Shown: positions 1 to 7,959, numbered from the stretch's first letter. The stretch is 17,343 nucleotides of DNA from an uncultured Clostridia bacterium (GCA_937901145.1 CALCHE010000043.1:1-17343); one strand, 5' to 3'. Notes: generated from the sequence alone by a model not told the origin. Numbers and translations: made by a program.

Positions 1-1898
1 ACTGTCAAGTCACCACCGGCAACCTTCTGTAATTTATAGCACATATATCCGATTGCACCGCTCATGTTACTTGCAAAGAGAATGCCTAATGCCAATGCAA
101 CGATAACTGCAAGAATAACCACGACAACTGTAATCTTTCCAATTTCAGAAGCCTGTGCAGTAATTGTATCGTTTAATACCAATGCACAAATTGCTGCATC
201 TTCACTAGGAAGTTTTGAATAAATAAATAAATAATCCTCACCATTGTATGTAACTTCTTTGGAACCGCTTTCTTCTTCTGCTTCCATAGCTTCCACATAG
301 AAATCGCTTCCAACGAAAACCGGTGTTTCAGGTATTGCGTATAAGTCACCTAAAACTTCCTGTCCGTCCATATTTGTTACAAGACCAACATAACTGCCTT
401 CACCGGCATCAAGAGTGTTCAGAATCTCCATAATGTAATCATAGGAAATATCTGCTATAATAACACTCTTATTTGTCAAATATTTTGCATAACGGATCGC
501 ATATTTAGAAGAATCTGTTCCGATTGAAGCATCGATTCTTGCATCATTACCAAACCAAAAGTTTGTGAATTTACCAACTGCCACCCGACTTCCCTGTTCT
601 GTACCCTTATACTCTGTATAAAGACCATCTTTGCTTACCAGTGTAGAAGCAATGCAGATATCACCTTTATCGTACAATACGTACACATTGGAGTATACTT
701 TATCTGATGTAGGCATTCTAAGTAAGGTTGTATTCCACTCTCTTCTGAGGGAGCTCTCTTTTACAGCATCTGTTGCGAAATTTCCGTTAAATAATCCTTT
801 AAATTCATCATTTACAAGATTATCTCTAAAGTCAGCCTGAACATTTTCCATAGCTGTTGTAATGTATCTGTCCATCATATTAACAGTCTGTGTTGCCGAA
901 CTACGATAGTTATCTTCAATAGCACTTGCTGCCTTGTTGTAAGATACAATACCCAATACTACAATACAAGCCACAGGAATCATAAATGCAAAAATAAGCT
1001 TTGTGGCAATTCTTCTATGTACAGGAATCGTGTTTTTAAACTTCTCCTTTGGTGTACTTACCTTCTTTTCTTTGCTCTTTATAACTTTTCCTTCTGCCTT
1101 ATCGTCAGCTTTCTTTTCTTCGACTGCTTCCCCATTTTCAGCCTTTTTAGCCGCCTTTGCAGTGACCTCAGCACTTTTCTTTGCGGCTTCTGTACCTTTC
1201 TGTGCAGTCTTAATCTGCCTTGATGTGTTTTCAAGACTTCTCGCACTCTGCTTTATTCCTGCATCAGCGGATTTAATTGTCTTGTCACCTGAACGGACAT
1301 TGCGTATCTCACGCTTTGCTTTCTGCTTTGGTGCAGACTGCTTACGGGTACGGGGATTAGACCTTTCTTTGGGTTTATCCTCATTAACAGTTTTTGCTTT
1401 AGATTTTGTCTGTTGCTTTTTATCAGTAACGGACTCTTTTGTTTCAGCTTTAGGAGCTTCAGCAGTAGGCTTTTCCTTATTGGCAGAACTTTTCTGTTCC
1501 AGCCTTTGAGGCTCATGTTTGGTCGCTTCAATCTGTGGCTGTTCAGGAATATCCTCTGTTGTGGGATTTTCTCCGTCAGCAGATGCTTCTTTTTTTGCTC
1601 TGCGGCTGTTCCTCACCTTACGGGCAACCTTTTTTGTAACAGTTGCCGTACCGCTTACAAGATTTTCAGCCGCATTTTTACCCGTTTCTGTCACCTTGTC
1701 TGTTGCATACTGTTCGGGTGAAGGGTTATCATCCTTTGAAGCATCTTGCCTTTCTGCTTCTTCCTCGGTTTTAGTCTTTGCCTTTGATACGGCAGATTTA
1801 GTCAAGGATGATTTTCTACTCTGTGCATTTGGCGTTTGTGTAGCCGCTTCTTTGACCTTTTCAACTACCTCACGGGTTTTTATCTTTTTTTCAGCCAT
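1..1898 (-). CDS. Partial fusion: CD1108-like conjugation protein N-terminus joined to a Cache/HAMP chemoreceptor
   Basis: The frame is open from ATG 1898 (AAGGAGG ribosome site at 1905-1911) to the window edge, giving 632 residues without a stop; I translated it codon by codon. Residues 1 to about 255 are hydrophilic, rich in Lys, Ala, Glu and Thr, and end in a repetitive stretch (SGDKTIKSAD, then KKSAEVTAKAAKKAE), which resembles the N-terminus of CD1108-family mobile-element proteins found after VirB4 in Tn1549/CTn elements. Those normally continue into a membrane segment and a cell-wall hydrolase. Here the protein instead shows a basic segment (KEKFKNTIPVHRR), a TM helix at about 298-320, an extracellular sensor region at about 321-587 resembling dCache domains of methyl-accepting chemotaxis proteins, a second TM at about 588-609, and a HAMP-like start (KLQKVAGGDLT) at the edge. 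The signalling domain would lie outside the window. The fusion may be real or an assembly join. The in-frame reading is certain; the family calls are by recognition. Confidence 0.8.
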   Translation of the reverse strand, partial: MAEKKIKTREVVEKVKEAATQTPNAQSRKSSLTKSAVSKAKTKTEEEAERQDASKDDNPSPEQYATDKVTETGKNAAENLVSGTATVTKKVARKVRNSRRAKKEASADGENPTTEDIPEQPQIEATKHEPQRLEQKSSANKEKPTAEAPKAETKESVTDKKQQTKSKAKTVNEDKPKERSNPRTRKQSAPKQKAKREIRNVRSGDKTIKSADAGIKQSARSLENTSRQIKTAQKGTEAAKKSAEVTAKAAKKAENGEAVEEKKADDKAEGKVIKSKEKKVSTPKEKFKNTIPVHRRIATKLIFAFMIPVACIVVLGIVSYNKAASAIEDNYRSSATQTVNMMDRYITTAMENVQADFRDNLVNDEFKGLFNGNFATDAVKESSLRREWNTTLLRMPTSDKVYSNVYVLYDKGDICIASTLVSKDGLYTEYKGTEQGSRVAVGKFTNFWFGNDARIDASIGTDSSKYAIRYAKYLTNKSVIIADISYDYIMEILNTLDAGEGSYVGLVTNMDGQEVLGDLYAIPETPVFVGSDFYVEAMEAEEESGSKEVTYNGEDYLFIYSKLPSEDAAICALVLNDTITAQASEIGKITVVVVILAVIVALALGILFASNMSGAIGYMCYKLQKVAGGDLT

Positions 1899-1920
1899 AA
1901 AAAGCCTCCTTAAAAGAAAT

Positions 1921-1944
1921 ACCCGTCGGAATTAACCGACGGGT
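1921..1944 (-). terminator. Terminator-like hairpin after the AIM24-family gene
   Basis: A perfect 9-bp stem (ACCCGTCGG at 1921-1929 pairing with CCGACGGGT at 1936-1944) encloses a 6-base loop. On the minus strand it is followed by ATTTCTTTT. It lies 17 bases past the AIM24-family stop and only about 10 bases before the ribosome site of the next gene, so it could end the AIM24 transcript or attenuate read-through from virB4. Confidence 0.75.
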
Positions 1945-1960
1945 TAGTGAGATTTTGTTG

Positions 1961-2743
1961 TCAGATTGTTTCAAAAGGAAGTTTGCTTACGGGGGCAAGA
2001 AGAACCTTACCCGTACCACGGTAAACATTTACAAGACCTTCTCCCGAAGCCGCAGAGCCGATAAGTGTCTTGCCTGAACGCTCGACGGTAAAGTCAAGTG
2101 AACTGCTCCAAGCAATAGCCAAATTGCCATCAACCTTGAGAACATCGTTCTTAAGCTCGATTTCAATAAGCTCATTCTGCGGACATCTTGATTCGATACA
2201 GCAGATACCGTTGCCGTTAAGACTGAGGTTGAAAAGACCTTCTCCGCCAAGAGCCGCCGAGGAAATATTGGAACGCATTACTGCCTTCTGCTTGAGAGCT
2301 GAATCGCAAGCAAGGAAAAGACCGTCATCAAGAACAACAGAGCCGTTCCAATCTGCGGTATCAAGGAGAATAATGTGCTTATAGGTAGGTTCAAGGACAA
2401 GTGTACCGTCACCTGTATATTCGGGCTTGATTGCACTCTCACCTGTTACCTTGCCACGCATAGCCTTACCGAAGAAATCACCGACACCCTTGATGCCCGT
2501 TGTGGCATTGACATTACCTGCTGACCACTGCATAGCACCTGACTGACAAGTAATGCCGTTTGCTTTTGAAAGGTCGCATACTACCTGTCTTTTACGGACA
2601 TTCATCTCGTTACAGTAGTAAGCGGCCATTGCAGTTGACGGTGTAACACTCAAATCCCTCTTGTATTCAATAACAGTAAAGGGACCTTTTTCAACAAGAA
2701 TATTAACATCGTCGTTATTTGTGAAATTTTTGATTTCGTACAT
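1961..2743 (-). CDS. AIM24 family protein (TIGR00266-like)
   Basis: This 260-residue protein consists of glycine-rich beta-strand repeats typical of the AIM24 family, whose bacterial members have no settled function (the yeast member is a mitochondrial protein). Recognisable stretches are ITCQSGAMQWSAGNV at about 64-78, a Gly-rich segment with KGVGDFFGKAMRG, and the C-terminal GEGLVNVYRGTGKVLLAP. There is no signal peptide or TM segment, so it is probably cytoplasmic. The start is ATG 2743, with GAGG ten bases upstream. It sits between virB4 and the CD1108-like frame, where related elements normally have no gene, and it carries its own promoter (2785-2813) and terminator-like hairpin (1921-1944). 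This suggests a self-contained cargo unit rather than a transfer protein. The family call is firm; a role in conjugation is not supported. Confidence 0.85.
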   Translation of the reverse strand: MYEIKNFTNNDDVNILVEKGPFTVIEYKRDLSVTPSTAMAAYYCNEMNVRKRQVVCDLSKANGITCQSGAMQWSAGNVNATTGIKGVGDFFGKAMRGKVTGESAIKPEYTGDGTLVLEPTYKHIILLDTADWNGSVVLDDGLFLACDSALKQKAVMRSNISSAALGGEGLFNLSLNGNGICCIESRCPQNELIEIELKNDVLKVDGNLAIAWSSSLDFTVERSGKTLIGSAASGEGLVNVYRGTGKVLLAPVSKLPFETI

Positions 2744-2784
2744 AATATAAATACCTCATTTCTTTAAAATATTTCTTTAGATTT

Positions 2785-2813
2785 AGTATAGCACAAACTT
2801 TATGTGCTTACAA
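2785..2813 (-). promoter_or_regulatory. Sigma-70-type promoter for the AIM24-family gene
   Basis: On the minus strand, TTGTAA (plus 2808-2813) and TATACT (plus 2785-2790) are separated by exactly 17 bases. The spacer has 5-bp inverted arms at its two ends (GCACA ... TGTGC), so it could also be an operator. The -35 box begins at the base directly after the virB4 stop codon, and the AIM24 start is about 40 bases downstream of the -10 box. Confidence 0.6.
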
Positions 2814-5156
2814 CTATTCGCCCATTTTAGTTGTCATCAACTTATAGAGCTGTGTGTTTTTAGGGAATTTACGCTCAAAGGGTACAAGGTCAGAGCCTAC
2901 CTTAACAAGACCGTGACCTGCATCAACATTTGTGATGTGCTTCATCTGGTCATCGCTAATCTGTAAAAGATTAGCAAGGTCATCTCTGTCCGTACTGCCT
3001 TGGTTGAGCATAATAATGAACTCTGAGTTAGCAAGCATTGTTCTTGCAGTATGGCTCTGCATCATATCATCCACATTCTGTGTGATACCCGTACAGAAAG
3101 CACCGTACTTTCTTACTCGCTTCCAAAGAGTGAAAAGGAAATCAGCCGTGTACTGATGACGGAACAGAAGATAGATTTCATCTATGAAGATGTATGTTTC
3201 TCTGCCCTCTGCTCTGTTCTTTGTAATACGGTTGAGAATACTGTCAAGAACAACCAACATACCGATAGGCATAAGATGTGTACCGAGGTCGTGAATGTCA
3301 TAGCAAAGAAGTCTGTTTTCACTGTTTACATTTGTCTGCTTTGCAAAGGTATTATGTGAGCCTGTTGTGAAAAGCTCCATATTAAGTGCAAGCTCCTGAG
3401 CCTCATCTTCGGGCTGTTCTTTAAGGTTTGCAACCAAGTCAAGAAGTGTGGGCGGTTTGCCCTTGTACTTTCTCTTGATATAGTTGCGATAAACATTTGT
3501 AAGGCAACGGTCAATAATTGACTTCTGCTTACCGTCAATCTTGTCCGTACCTATAATCTGTTCAAACAGCGACATAATAAACTCTGATTTAAGAGCTATG
3601 GGATTGTCACCGTCTGCATAGTCTTGGTTAATATCAAGACAGTTAATGTGATTTTTGCTCGTTGCCGAAAGCTGAACGACCTGACCGCCTAATGCTTCTA
3701 CTAAAGCCTTGTATTCTCTTTCCGGGTCGATGATGATAATATCGGCATCGGTAGTAAGGTGAAGTGTTGATACTTCTTCCTTACCCGTAAAGGATTTACC
3801 ACTACCCGAAACACCGAGAATAATGCAGTTACCGTTAAGAAGCTCCTTACGGTTGACAACGATAAGGTTTTTGGAAATCACATTGACACCCTGACAAACA
3901 CCGCCCTTATGCTGAATTTCCTGCACCTTAAAGGGCATAAAAACAGCAAGGCTTTCCGTTGTAAGAGTACGCCTTGCGAGGATCTTATTCGTGCCTATGG
4001 GAAGCGTTGCGTTAAAGCCTTCCAACTGCTGAAATCTTAAAGTGCCAATCTGACAGGTATTACCGCCTGCAGCTACAATAGTTTCAGTATCGGTGTTAAG
4101 CTGTTCGAGAGTGTCAGCCGTGTGCATAATGGTCATTACAACCTTAAACATCTTTTGGTCACGGGTCATAATATCATCCAAGAACTCACGGATTTCCTTT
4201 CTCTGCTGCTCCATATCGTAAGGAATGATTGCAGAAAAGTTGTTGTTTGCGTTTTGTTTTCTCTGATAGTTTGCTATATTTGTTTCAATACCGAGTGCCT
4301 GCTTTTCTACAAACTTCTGTGCTTCCTGAGTTGACACGGGTACAATGTCAAAGTTAAAAATCATATTCTTACAGGAATCTGTAATTACACGGATAATTTC
4401 ATCCTTGACATAAGAGGCATAACCTCTGACAAAAAGCACACGGGCAAATTTATCTCCGACCTTGAAATAATCGCCCTTAAACTCAAAGCTGTCGGGAGAT
4501 ATATAGTCCTTGAAGCTTTCACCCTTTCGCATTGTGTCACGAAGGTCAAACTGATAATCTGTATCGTCATCAGGTCGGCAGAAATCGTGAATAATACGAA
4601 GTCTTTCTGTCAGCTCAAGCTCTCTGCACTTTGAGCCTATTCGTGAGAAATGGGCAATCAAATCAGTACCGGCACGGTTAAAGTGTGCTCTTGCTTCTTC
4701 AACTGTTTTCTTCTGAACTGTCAGGGTAATGTACTTATCCTGAACAATGGCACTTGTACTGTTAGCAAGACCTGTGAGCATTTCATTGATTTCACGGCGA
4801 AACACATCTTTACCGTCATTCTGTTTTTCAGTAAGCAGAAGATTATTAAGCTCTTCACTCTTTATTCTTCTGTTGATGATTGTAAGCTGACTTGAAACGC
4901 CGTTTTCAAGAGAATTAAGAATATCACTGTACTTAAAAAAGTCTGTTTCTTTATCTTCTTTACTTGCTACGGCATAGTTAATATCGGTAAACTTAAAGAC
5001 CTTTGAAAATCTGTCTTTACCGACAAGGAAAATGCCGTCGGGATAAACTGCTCTTATGTCTATTGCATCCTGCACAGACTTTGGAACAGCCATACCGTCA
5101 CCGAAATTATCGCTTATTCCTACGAGGCTTTTCAGCTTTCCGAGTAAGTCGAACAT
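2814..5156 (-). CDS. virB4: VirB4/TraE-family conjugation ATPase
   Basis: This 780-residue protein is the T4SS ATPase that energises channel assembly and substrate transfer at the inner face of the membrane. A Walker A motif (GVSGSGKS) lies at about 443-452 and a Walker B motif (IFIDEIYLLF) near 660; the N-terminal 400 residues resemble the TrsE/TraE accessory region. Length is typical for Gram-positive VirB4 proteins. The start chosen is ATG 5156 with AAAGGAG eight bases upstream; the GTG at 5165 lies inside that ribosome site and is less likely. It overlaps the end of prgI by 50 bases, indicating translational coupling. The gene looks intact, with no frameshift. The next gene downstream in related elements is the CD1108-type cell-wall hydrolase, here replaced by the AIM24 unit and the fusion frame. 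Confidence 0.95.
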   Translation of the reverse strand: MFDLLGKLKSLVGISDNFGDGMAVPKSVQDAIDIRAVYPDGIFLVGKDRFSKVFKFTDINYAVASKEDKETDFFKYSDILNSLENGVSSQLTIINRRIKSEELNNLLLTEKQNDGKDVFRREINEMLTGLANSTSAIVQDKYITLTVQKKTVEEARAHFNRAGTDLIAHFSRIGSKCRELELTERLRIIHDFCRPDDDTDYQFDLRDTMRKGESFKDYISPDSFEFKGDYFKVGDKFARVLFVRGYASYVKDEIIRVITDSCKNMIFNFDIVPVSTQEAQKFVEKQALGIETNIANYQRKQNANNNFSAIIPYDMEQQRKEIREFLDDIMTRDQKMFKVVMTIMHTADTLEQLNTDTETIVAAGGNTCQIGTLRFQQLEGFNATLPIGTNKILARRTLTTESLAVFMPFKVQEIQHKGGVCQGVNVISKNLIVVNRKELLNGNCIILGVSGSGKSFTGKEEVSTLHLTTDADIIIIDPEREYKALVEALGGQVVQLSATSKNHINCLDINQDYADGDNPIALKSEFIMSLFEQIIGTDKIDGKQKSIIDRCLTNVYRNYIKRKYKGKPPTLLDLVANLKEQPEDEAQELALNMELFTTGSHNTFAKQTNVNSENRLLCYDIHDLGTHLMPIGMLVVLDSILNRITKNRAEGRETYIFIDEIYLLFRHQYTADFLFTLWKRVRKYGAFCTGITQNVDDMMQSHTARTMLANSEFIIMLNQGSTDRDDLANLLQISDDQMKHITNVDAGHGLVKVGSDLVPFERKFPKNTQLYKLMTTKMGE

Positions 5157-5484
5157 CCTTATCACTCCTTTCTATTTCGTCATAAAGGTTTATTGATTTG
5201 AATTTAAGTTCATTCGGCATAAGGATTTCAGAGCGAAGGTAAGCAAAGAAAGCCTTTTCTGCTGTCATACCGTGCCAACTGAAAAAGCCTATTGCCGCAA
5301 AGGGTGCCGCACCCAAGATGCACACCCAGCTCAAGGTTTCTATACCGAATAAAGGTTTGAGTAAAAAGTACAAGCCTACGGCAACACCGCAGGCAAGAAT
5401 GGAAAAGATAAATTGACGAAGTGACAGACCGAAGTAGACACTTTCGGTATAGTCACCGATTTCACGGTTTATCTTTACTTCCAA
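5107..5484 (-). CDS. prgI: PrgI-family conjugation membrane protein
   Basis: This 125-residue protein matches the PrgI family, a small VirB3-like inner-membrane part of Gram-positive conjugation channels usually encoded directly before virB4. It has two hydrophobic segments at about 25-43 and 50-68 after a short soluble N-terminus (VKINREIGDY), and a basic C-terminal tail. The start appears to be TTG at 5484, eight bases after AGGAG; the only nearby ATG upstream reads into a stop within a few codons. Its 3' end overlaps virB4 by 50 bases. Because the two genes upstream lie on the opposite strand, it probably depends on the promoter proposed at 5510-5537. Confidence 0.9.
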   Translation of the reverse strand: MEVKINREIGDYTESVYFGLSLRQFIFSILACGVAVGLYFLLKPLFGIETLSWVCILGAAPFAAIGFFSWHGMTAEKAFFAYLRSEILMPNELKFKSINLYDEIERSDKDVRLTRKAEKPRRNKR

Positions 5485-5509
5485 AAAATCATCTCCTTAA
5501 TTTTTAGGT

Positions 5510-5537
5510 GCTATAATTAGACGGATATTTCTCACAA
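5510..5537 (-). promoter_or_regulatory. Possible promoter for prgI-virB4
   Basis: On the minus strand, TTGTGA (plus 5532-5537) and TATAGC (plus 5510-5515) are 16 bases apart; each matches four of six consensus bases. A promoter is expected here because the oppositely oriented xre and small-membrane-protein genes separate virB6 from prgI. It is a weak match, called mainly on position. Confidence 0.35.
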
Positions 5538-5587
5538 AATATATTAGAATACAATTTGGTTAATCTTTTATAGCAGGTGATTATATA

Positions 5588-5791
5588 ATGCTCAAGAACA
5601 ATTTAAAAACTATACGAATGGGAGAATTTTATCTTACCAAAAGAGAGTTTTCAAAAAAACTAGATATTGCTGAACAACAATATTTGCGGTATGAAAGCGG
5701 ACAATCTAATCCTTCTTTAGAAATCGCTATTAAAATATCTACAAAACTTCAAAGACATATTGAAGATATATGGTATATTGATAAAATTTAA
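5588..5791 (+). CDS. Small XRE-family helix-turn-helix regulator
   Basis: This 67-residue protein is essentially one XRE/Cro-type DNA-binding domain: the N-terminal KNNLKTIRMG, then LTKREFSKKLDIAEQQYLRYESGQSNPSLEIAIKI with the typical turn and recognition helix. It is probably a dimeric repressor. Start ATG 5588 follows AGCAGGTGA. It is one of only two genes on the plus strand and is far more AT-rich than the conjugation genes around it. It probably controls the small membrane gene 90 bases downstream, its own promoter, or the divergent prgI-virB4 promoter about 50-80 bases upstream. Related words TTTGGTTAAT (near 5555) and ATTGGTTAGTTAA (near 5791) lie on both sides and could be binding sites, but this is speculative. 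Confidence 0.8.
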   Translation: MLKNNLKTIRMGEFYLTKREFSKKLDIAEQQYLRYESGQSNPSLEIAIKISTKLQRHIEDIWYIDKI

Positions 5792-5881
5792 TTGGTTAGT
5801 TAATTTTTTTGTTTAATTAGTGTAATAATTTGATTAATGTGCATATTATGTATTGTAAGATAAATTACAGGAGGTAATAAT

Positions 5882-6073
5882 ATGCGAAAACAATTATTAA
5901 ACACAATTAATGAAATTGAAAACAAAATAACTAAAAATAAAATTCCTCCCAAATTCAAGCGATTGGCTAGTTTCTTAATTGGAGTCATTAAAATTATCGA
6001 TTTGTTTATTGCTATAACATATAGATTGATAATACTTTTATTTCTCGTGTCAGTTGTTCTAATTCTTTTGTAA
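5882..6073 (+). CDS. Small basic single-span membrane protein, unknown function
   Basis: The 63-residue product has a Lys/Arg-rich, probably helical N-terminal half and a strongly hydrophobic C-terminal half (about 43-63, YRLIILLFLVSVVLILL), preceded by a weaker hydrophobic stretch at about 27-40. The ribosome site AGGAGGTAATAAT, just before ATG 5882, is one of the best in the window and argues that the gene is real rather than a shadow of the opposite frame. Base composition is extremely AT-rich (10 of 60 bases are G or C in 5881-5940). It follows the XRE gene in the same direction and converges on virB6, whose stop is 11 bases away. A toxin-like, holin-like or exclusion peptide is possible, but no family is recognised. 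Confidence 0.7.
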   Translation: MRKQLLNTINEIENKITKNKIPPKFKRLASFLIGVIKIIDLFIAITYRLIILLFLVSVVLILL

Positions 6074-6083
6074 AATATTCTTG

Positions 6084-6923
6084 TTATAAACCCATCATTT
6101 CCTTAACAACACGGTCAGCCATTTTGACTGTGCCGACAAGGACAATCATGTTAAAGATAAGCTCGCCTACATAACTCCACACCTGATTAACAGCCGCCGC
6201 AGCTTCATCAACTACGGGCGGAGAATCTGCAAACAGAGAGAAGATTATACAGCCGAGTACGATAATTGCACCTTCCAGACAGACGGCGGTATATGACTTG
6301 ATAAAGCTCTTACCAACCGATGAGGAAGGCTCACCTGCAAATGATGAAAGCGGAACAGGTGCGATGGCTGTGTACAGATAAATTTTGAAAAATCTGCCGT
6401 ACACGGTCATTATCATAACGAAGGACAGTACAGTAATAAAAAGACTGCCGATAAGAGTTACCGCCCACAAGGGAACGCTTTCCCAAAATCCGCAATCTTC
6501 AATGGCCGTTACTATACTGTCGGGCAAAACCGTCTGACTTACTGCACTAAGTCCCGATGCCGCCATTATTTTTGATACAATACCCTGTACTATATCAATG
6601 AGAGCCATCATCAGCTCAAGTCCGTAGTCAATGGATGCTTTGGCAAGAATAAAACGAATGAACATTTTGACAGCAATTTCAGGTCTTTTCATTTCCGCAA
6701 AGCTGCCGCAGGTTTTCATAACACCGACAACAAAAAAGAGCACTAAAAGCGAATAACCTATCGCCTGTAATGCTCCGTGTATATCTGTTATGACATTCCA
6801 TATTTCACCGCCCTTGAACTGTTCCGGGGACTGTGTTATTAAAAGCCATATTTCGCTTAATTTATCGTTCCAAGTTTCAAGTGCTTTTTGCAGGTTTTGG
6901 ACAACCCAATTACTTGATTCCAT
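6084..6923 (-). CDS. VirB6/TrbL-like conjugation channel protein (CD0411-like)
   Basis: This 279-residue polytopic membrane protein has five or six hydrophobic spans, for example YSLLVLFFVVGVM near 57, LWAVTLIGSLFITVL near 150, a Pro-rich IAPVPLSS loop near 185, VCLEGAIIVLGCIIF near 213 and ELIFNMIVLVGTVKM near 253. The arrangement and the C-terminal KMADRVVKEMMGL are those of the VirB6/TrbL-like proteins of Tn1549/CTn elements, a core part of the membrane channel. ATG 6923 follows AGGGAGG. In related elements this gene comes straight after Maff2 and before prgI; here cargo genes have been inserted on both sides of it. Confidence 0.88.
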   Translation of the reverse strand: MESSNWVVQNLQKALETWNDKLSEIWLLITQSPEQFKGGEIWNVITDIHGALQAIGYSLLVLFFVVGVMKTCGSFAEMKRPEIAVKMFIRFILAKASIDYGLELMMALIDIVQGIVSKIMAASGLSAVSQTVLPDSIVTAIEDCGFWESVPLWAVTLIGSLFITVLSFVMIMTVYGRFFKIYLYTAIAPVPLSSFAGEPSSSVGKSFIKSYTAVCLEGAIIVLGCIIFSLFADSPPVVDEAAAAVNQVWSYVGELIFNMIVLVGTVKMADRVVKEMMGL

Positions 6924-6946
6924 TGGATTCCTCCCTTCAAAGCAAA

Positions 6947-6977
6947 ATGAGCCAGTTCCTTATCAGAACCGACTCAT
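6947..6977 (-). terminator. Hairpin closing the SLOG/peptidase cassette
   Basis: Arms at 6947-6958 and 6966-6977 form a 12-bp stem around a 7-base loop. Two of the pairs are G-U wobbles that pair only in the minus-strand RNA; the plus-strand RNA would have two A-C mismatches there. The minus-strand 3' flank is TTTTGCTTTG, a modest U-tract. It starts 5 bases past the peptidase stop and lies about 25 bases before the virB6 start, so it probably terminates or attenuates cassette transcription. Confidence 0.6.
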
Positions 6978-6981
6978 CTTG

Positions 6982-7941
6982 TCAATTTTCTCTTATTCTA
7001 TCTAATTCACCGTTTTCTTTTTTTAGTTTTAACTGCTCTTTAATAAAATCAATCTCATCCAAAAAGCAATTAAACACTCCGTTTCCCTCTACTGTATCAA
7101 AACTGTCAGGAATATACTCATCAAACATATCAAAAAGTTTTTCCTGTCGTAGTTCAGGCGAAGGATAATCAATGTATTCAGCCTTTTTACCAAACAGATT
7201 ATTATAAAAATCCAAGAGTTTAAAAAATTCAAGCATCATTAAGGGAGCTAAATACAAATATTCGTGAAAGACATCTAAATCCTTTGGTGTTTTGCCTTGC
7301 TTTTGAGCTTGAATCATATTAATTATCACTGTATAGGCATATTTGTCTGAATCAAGTTCTTCTTGATAGGATGATTCAGCCGTATTATTAGAAACATGGT
7401 ATAATTCATGTGCAACTATAAAAGTCCAACTTACCCAATAAGCATCCATAGACAGATCTAAAATATTTTTAGGATATTTGCACATTTCAACTAATTTTTC
7501 ATACGAATATGTTGCTAATTCATGTCTGTTACCTTGCAATTCTAATAACATAACACAATTCTTGAAACACTTTTCGAAGTTTTCATCACTTCTGTCATTA
7601 GCTAAAGAAAACACCAACAAATAAAATGATTTAATGGTAAACTGCAACAATTCATCAAAAACAATTGTAGGATTTTCAGTTTTGAATATTTTCGAATTCA
7701 TTCTTCTTGCATACAAAGACATATACTGCGGCTTTATATCAAGTTTTTCTAATGAAAGCATACATTTTAATATATCTTTTTCCACAAAGAAGAAATCTTT
7801 TTTCAATTTTATTATATCTTCCGGTTTGCTTTCTTTGTAAACAGACATCAGAAAATTAAATATCAATTCATCTGTATAATCCCAATGACGGCTTTTGTTA
7901 AATTCTGCATATATTTTAAGTTTTTCTTCTTCTGTTAACAT
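6982..7941 (-). CDS. HExxH zinc metallopeptidase-like protein, unknown family
   Basis: The protein has 319 residues. The motif HELYH at 178-182 is the zinc site (H178, H182) and catalytic Glu179 of a zincin, and EELDSDKYAY at 194-203 supplies the expected third ligand Glu195 plus an ExxxD helix, as in gluzincins of the M48, Lit and ImmA/IrrE-neighbouring type. The rest is mostly helical and not recognised; there is no signal peptide or TM segment, so it should act in the cytoplasm. The start chosen is ATG 7941 behind GGTGAGG; a TTG at 7959 has no ribosome site. It begins 18 bases after the 121-aa gene and is AT-rich, like its two partners. Intracellular peptidases beside small adaptor genes are common effectors in phage defence, but function here is inferred only from motif and context. 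Confidence 0.8.
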   Translation of the reverse strand: MLTEEEKLKIYAEFNKSRHWDYTDELIFNFLMSVYKESKPEDIIKLKKDFFFVEKDILKCMLSLEKLDIKPQYMSLYARRMNSKIFKTENPTIVFDELLQFTIKSFYLLVFSLANDRSDENFEKCFKNCVMLLELQGNRHELATYSYEKLVEMCKYPKNILDLSMDAYWVSWTFIVAHELYHVSNNTAESSYQEELDSDKYAYTVIINMIQAQKQGKTPKDLDVFHEYLYLAPLMMLEFFKLLDFYNNLFGKKAEYIDYPSPELRQEKLFDMFDEYIPDSFDTVEGNGVFNCFLDEIDFIKEQLKLKKENGELDRIREN

Positions 7942-7959
7942 AAACCTCACCAACAACAA

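Noticed and set aside
1003..1935. Plus-strand open frames of 92-168 residues opposite the fusion gene
   Set aside because: They mirror the Lys/Ala/Glu-rich minus-strand frame, giving Ser/Phe/Leu-rich products without ribosome sites; they are shadows.
5791..5881. Weak AT-rich hairpin (stem with G-U pairs) between xre and the membrane peptide gene
   Set aside because: The stem is nearly all A-U with two wobbles and a 9-base loop; it would be unstable and is easily explained by base composition.
5800..5988. Minus-strand 62-residue hydrophobic frame opposite the small membrane gene
   Set aside because: There is no ribosome site, whereas the plus-strand frame has AGGAGGTAATAAT before its ATG; the hydrophobicity reflects AT-rich composition.
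7942..7959. Longer start (TTG 7959) for the HELYH peptidase
   Set aside because: ATG 7941 has GGTGAGG at good spacing; the TTG has none.
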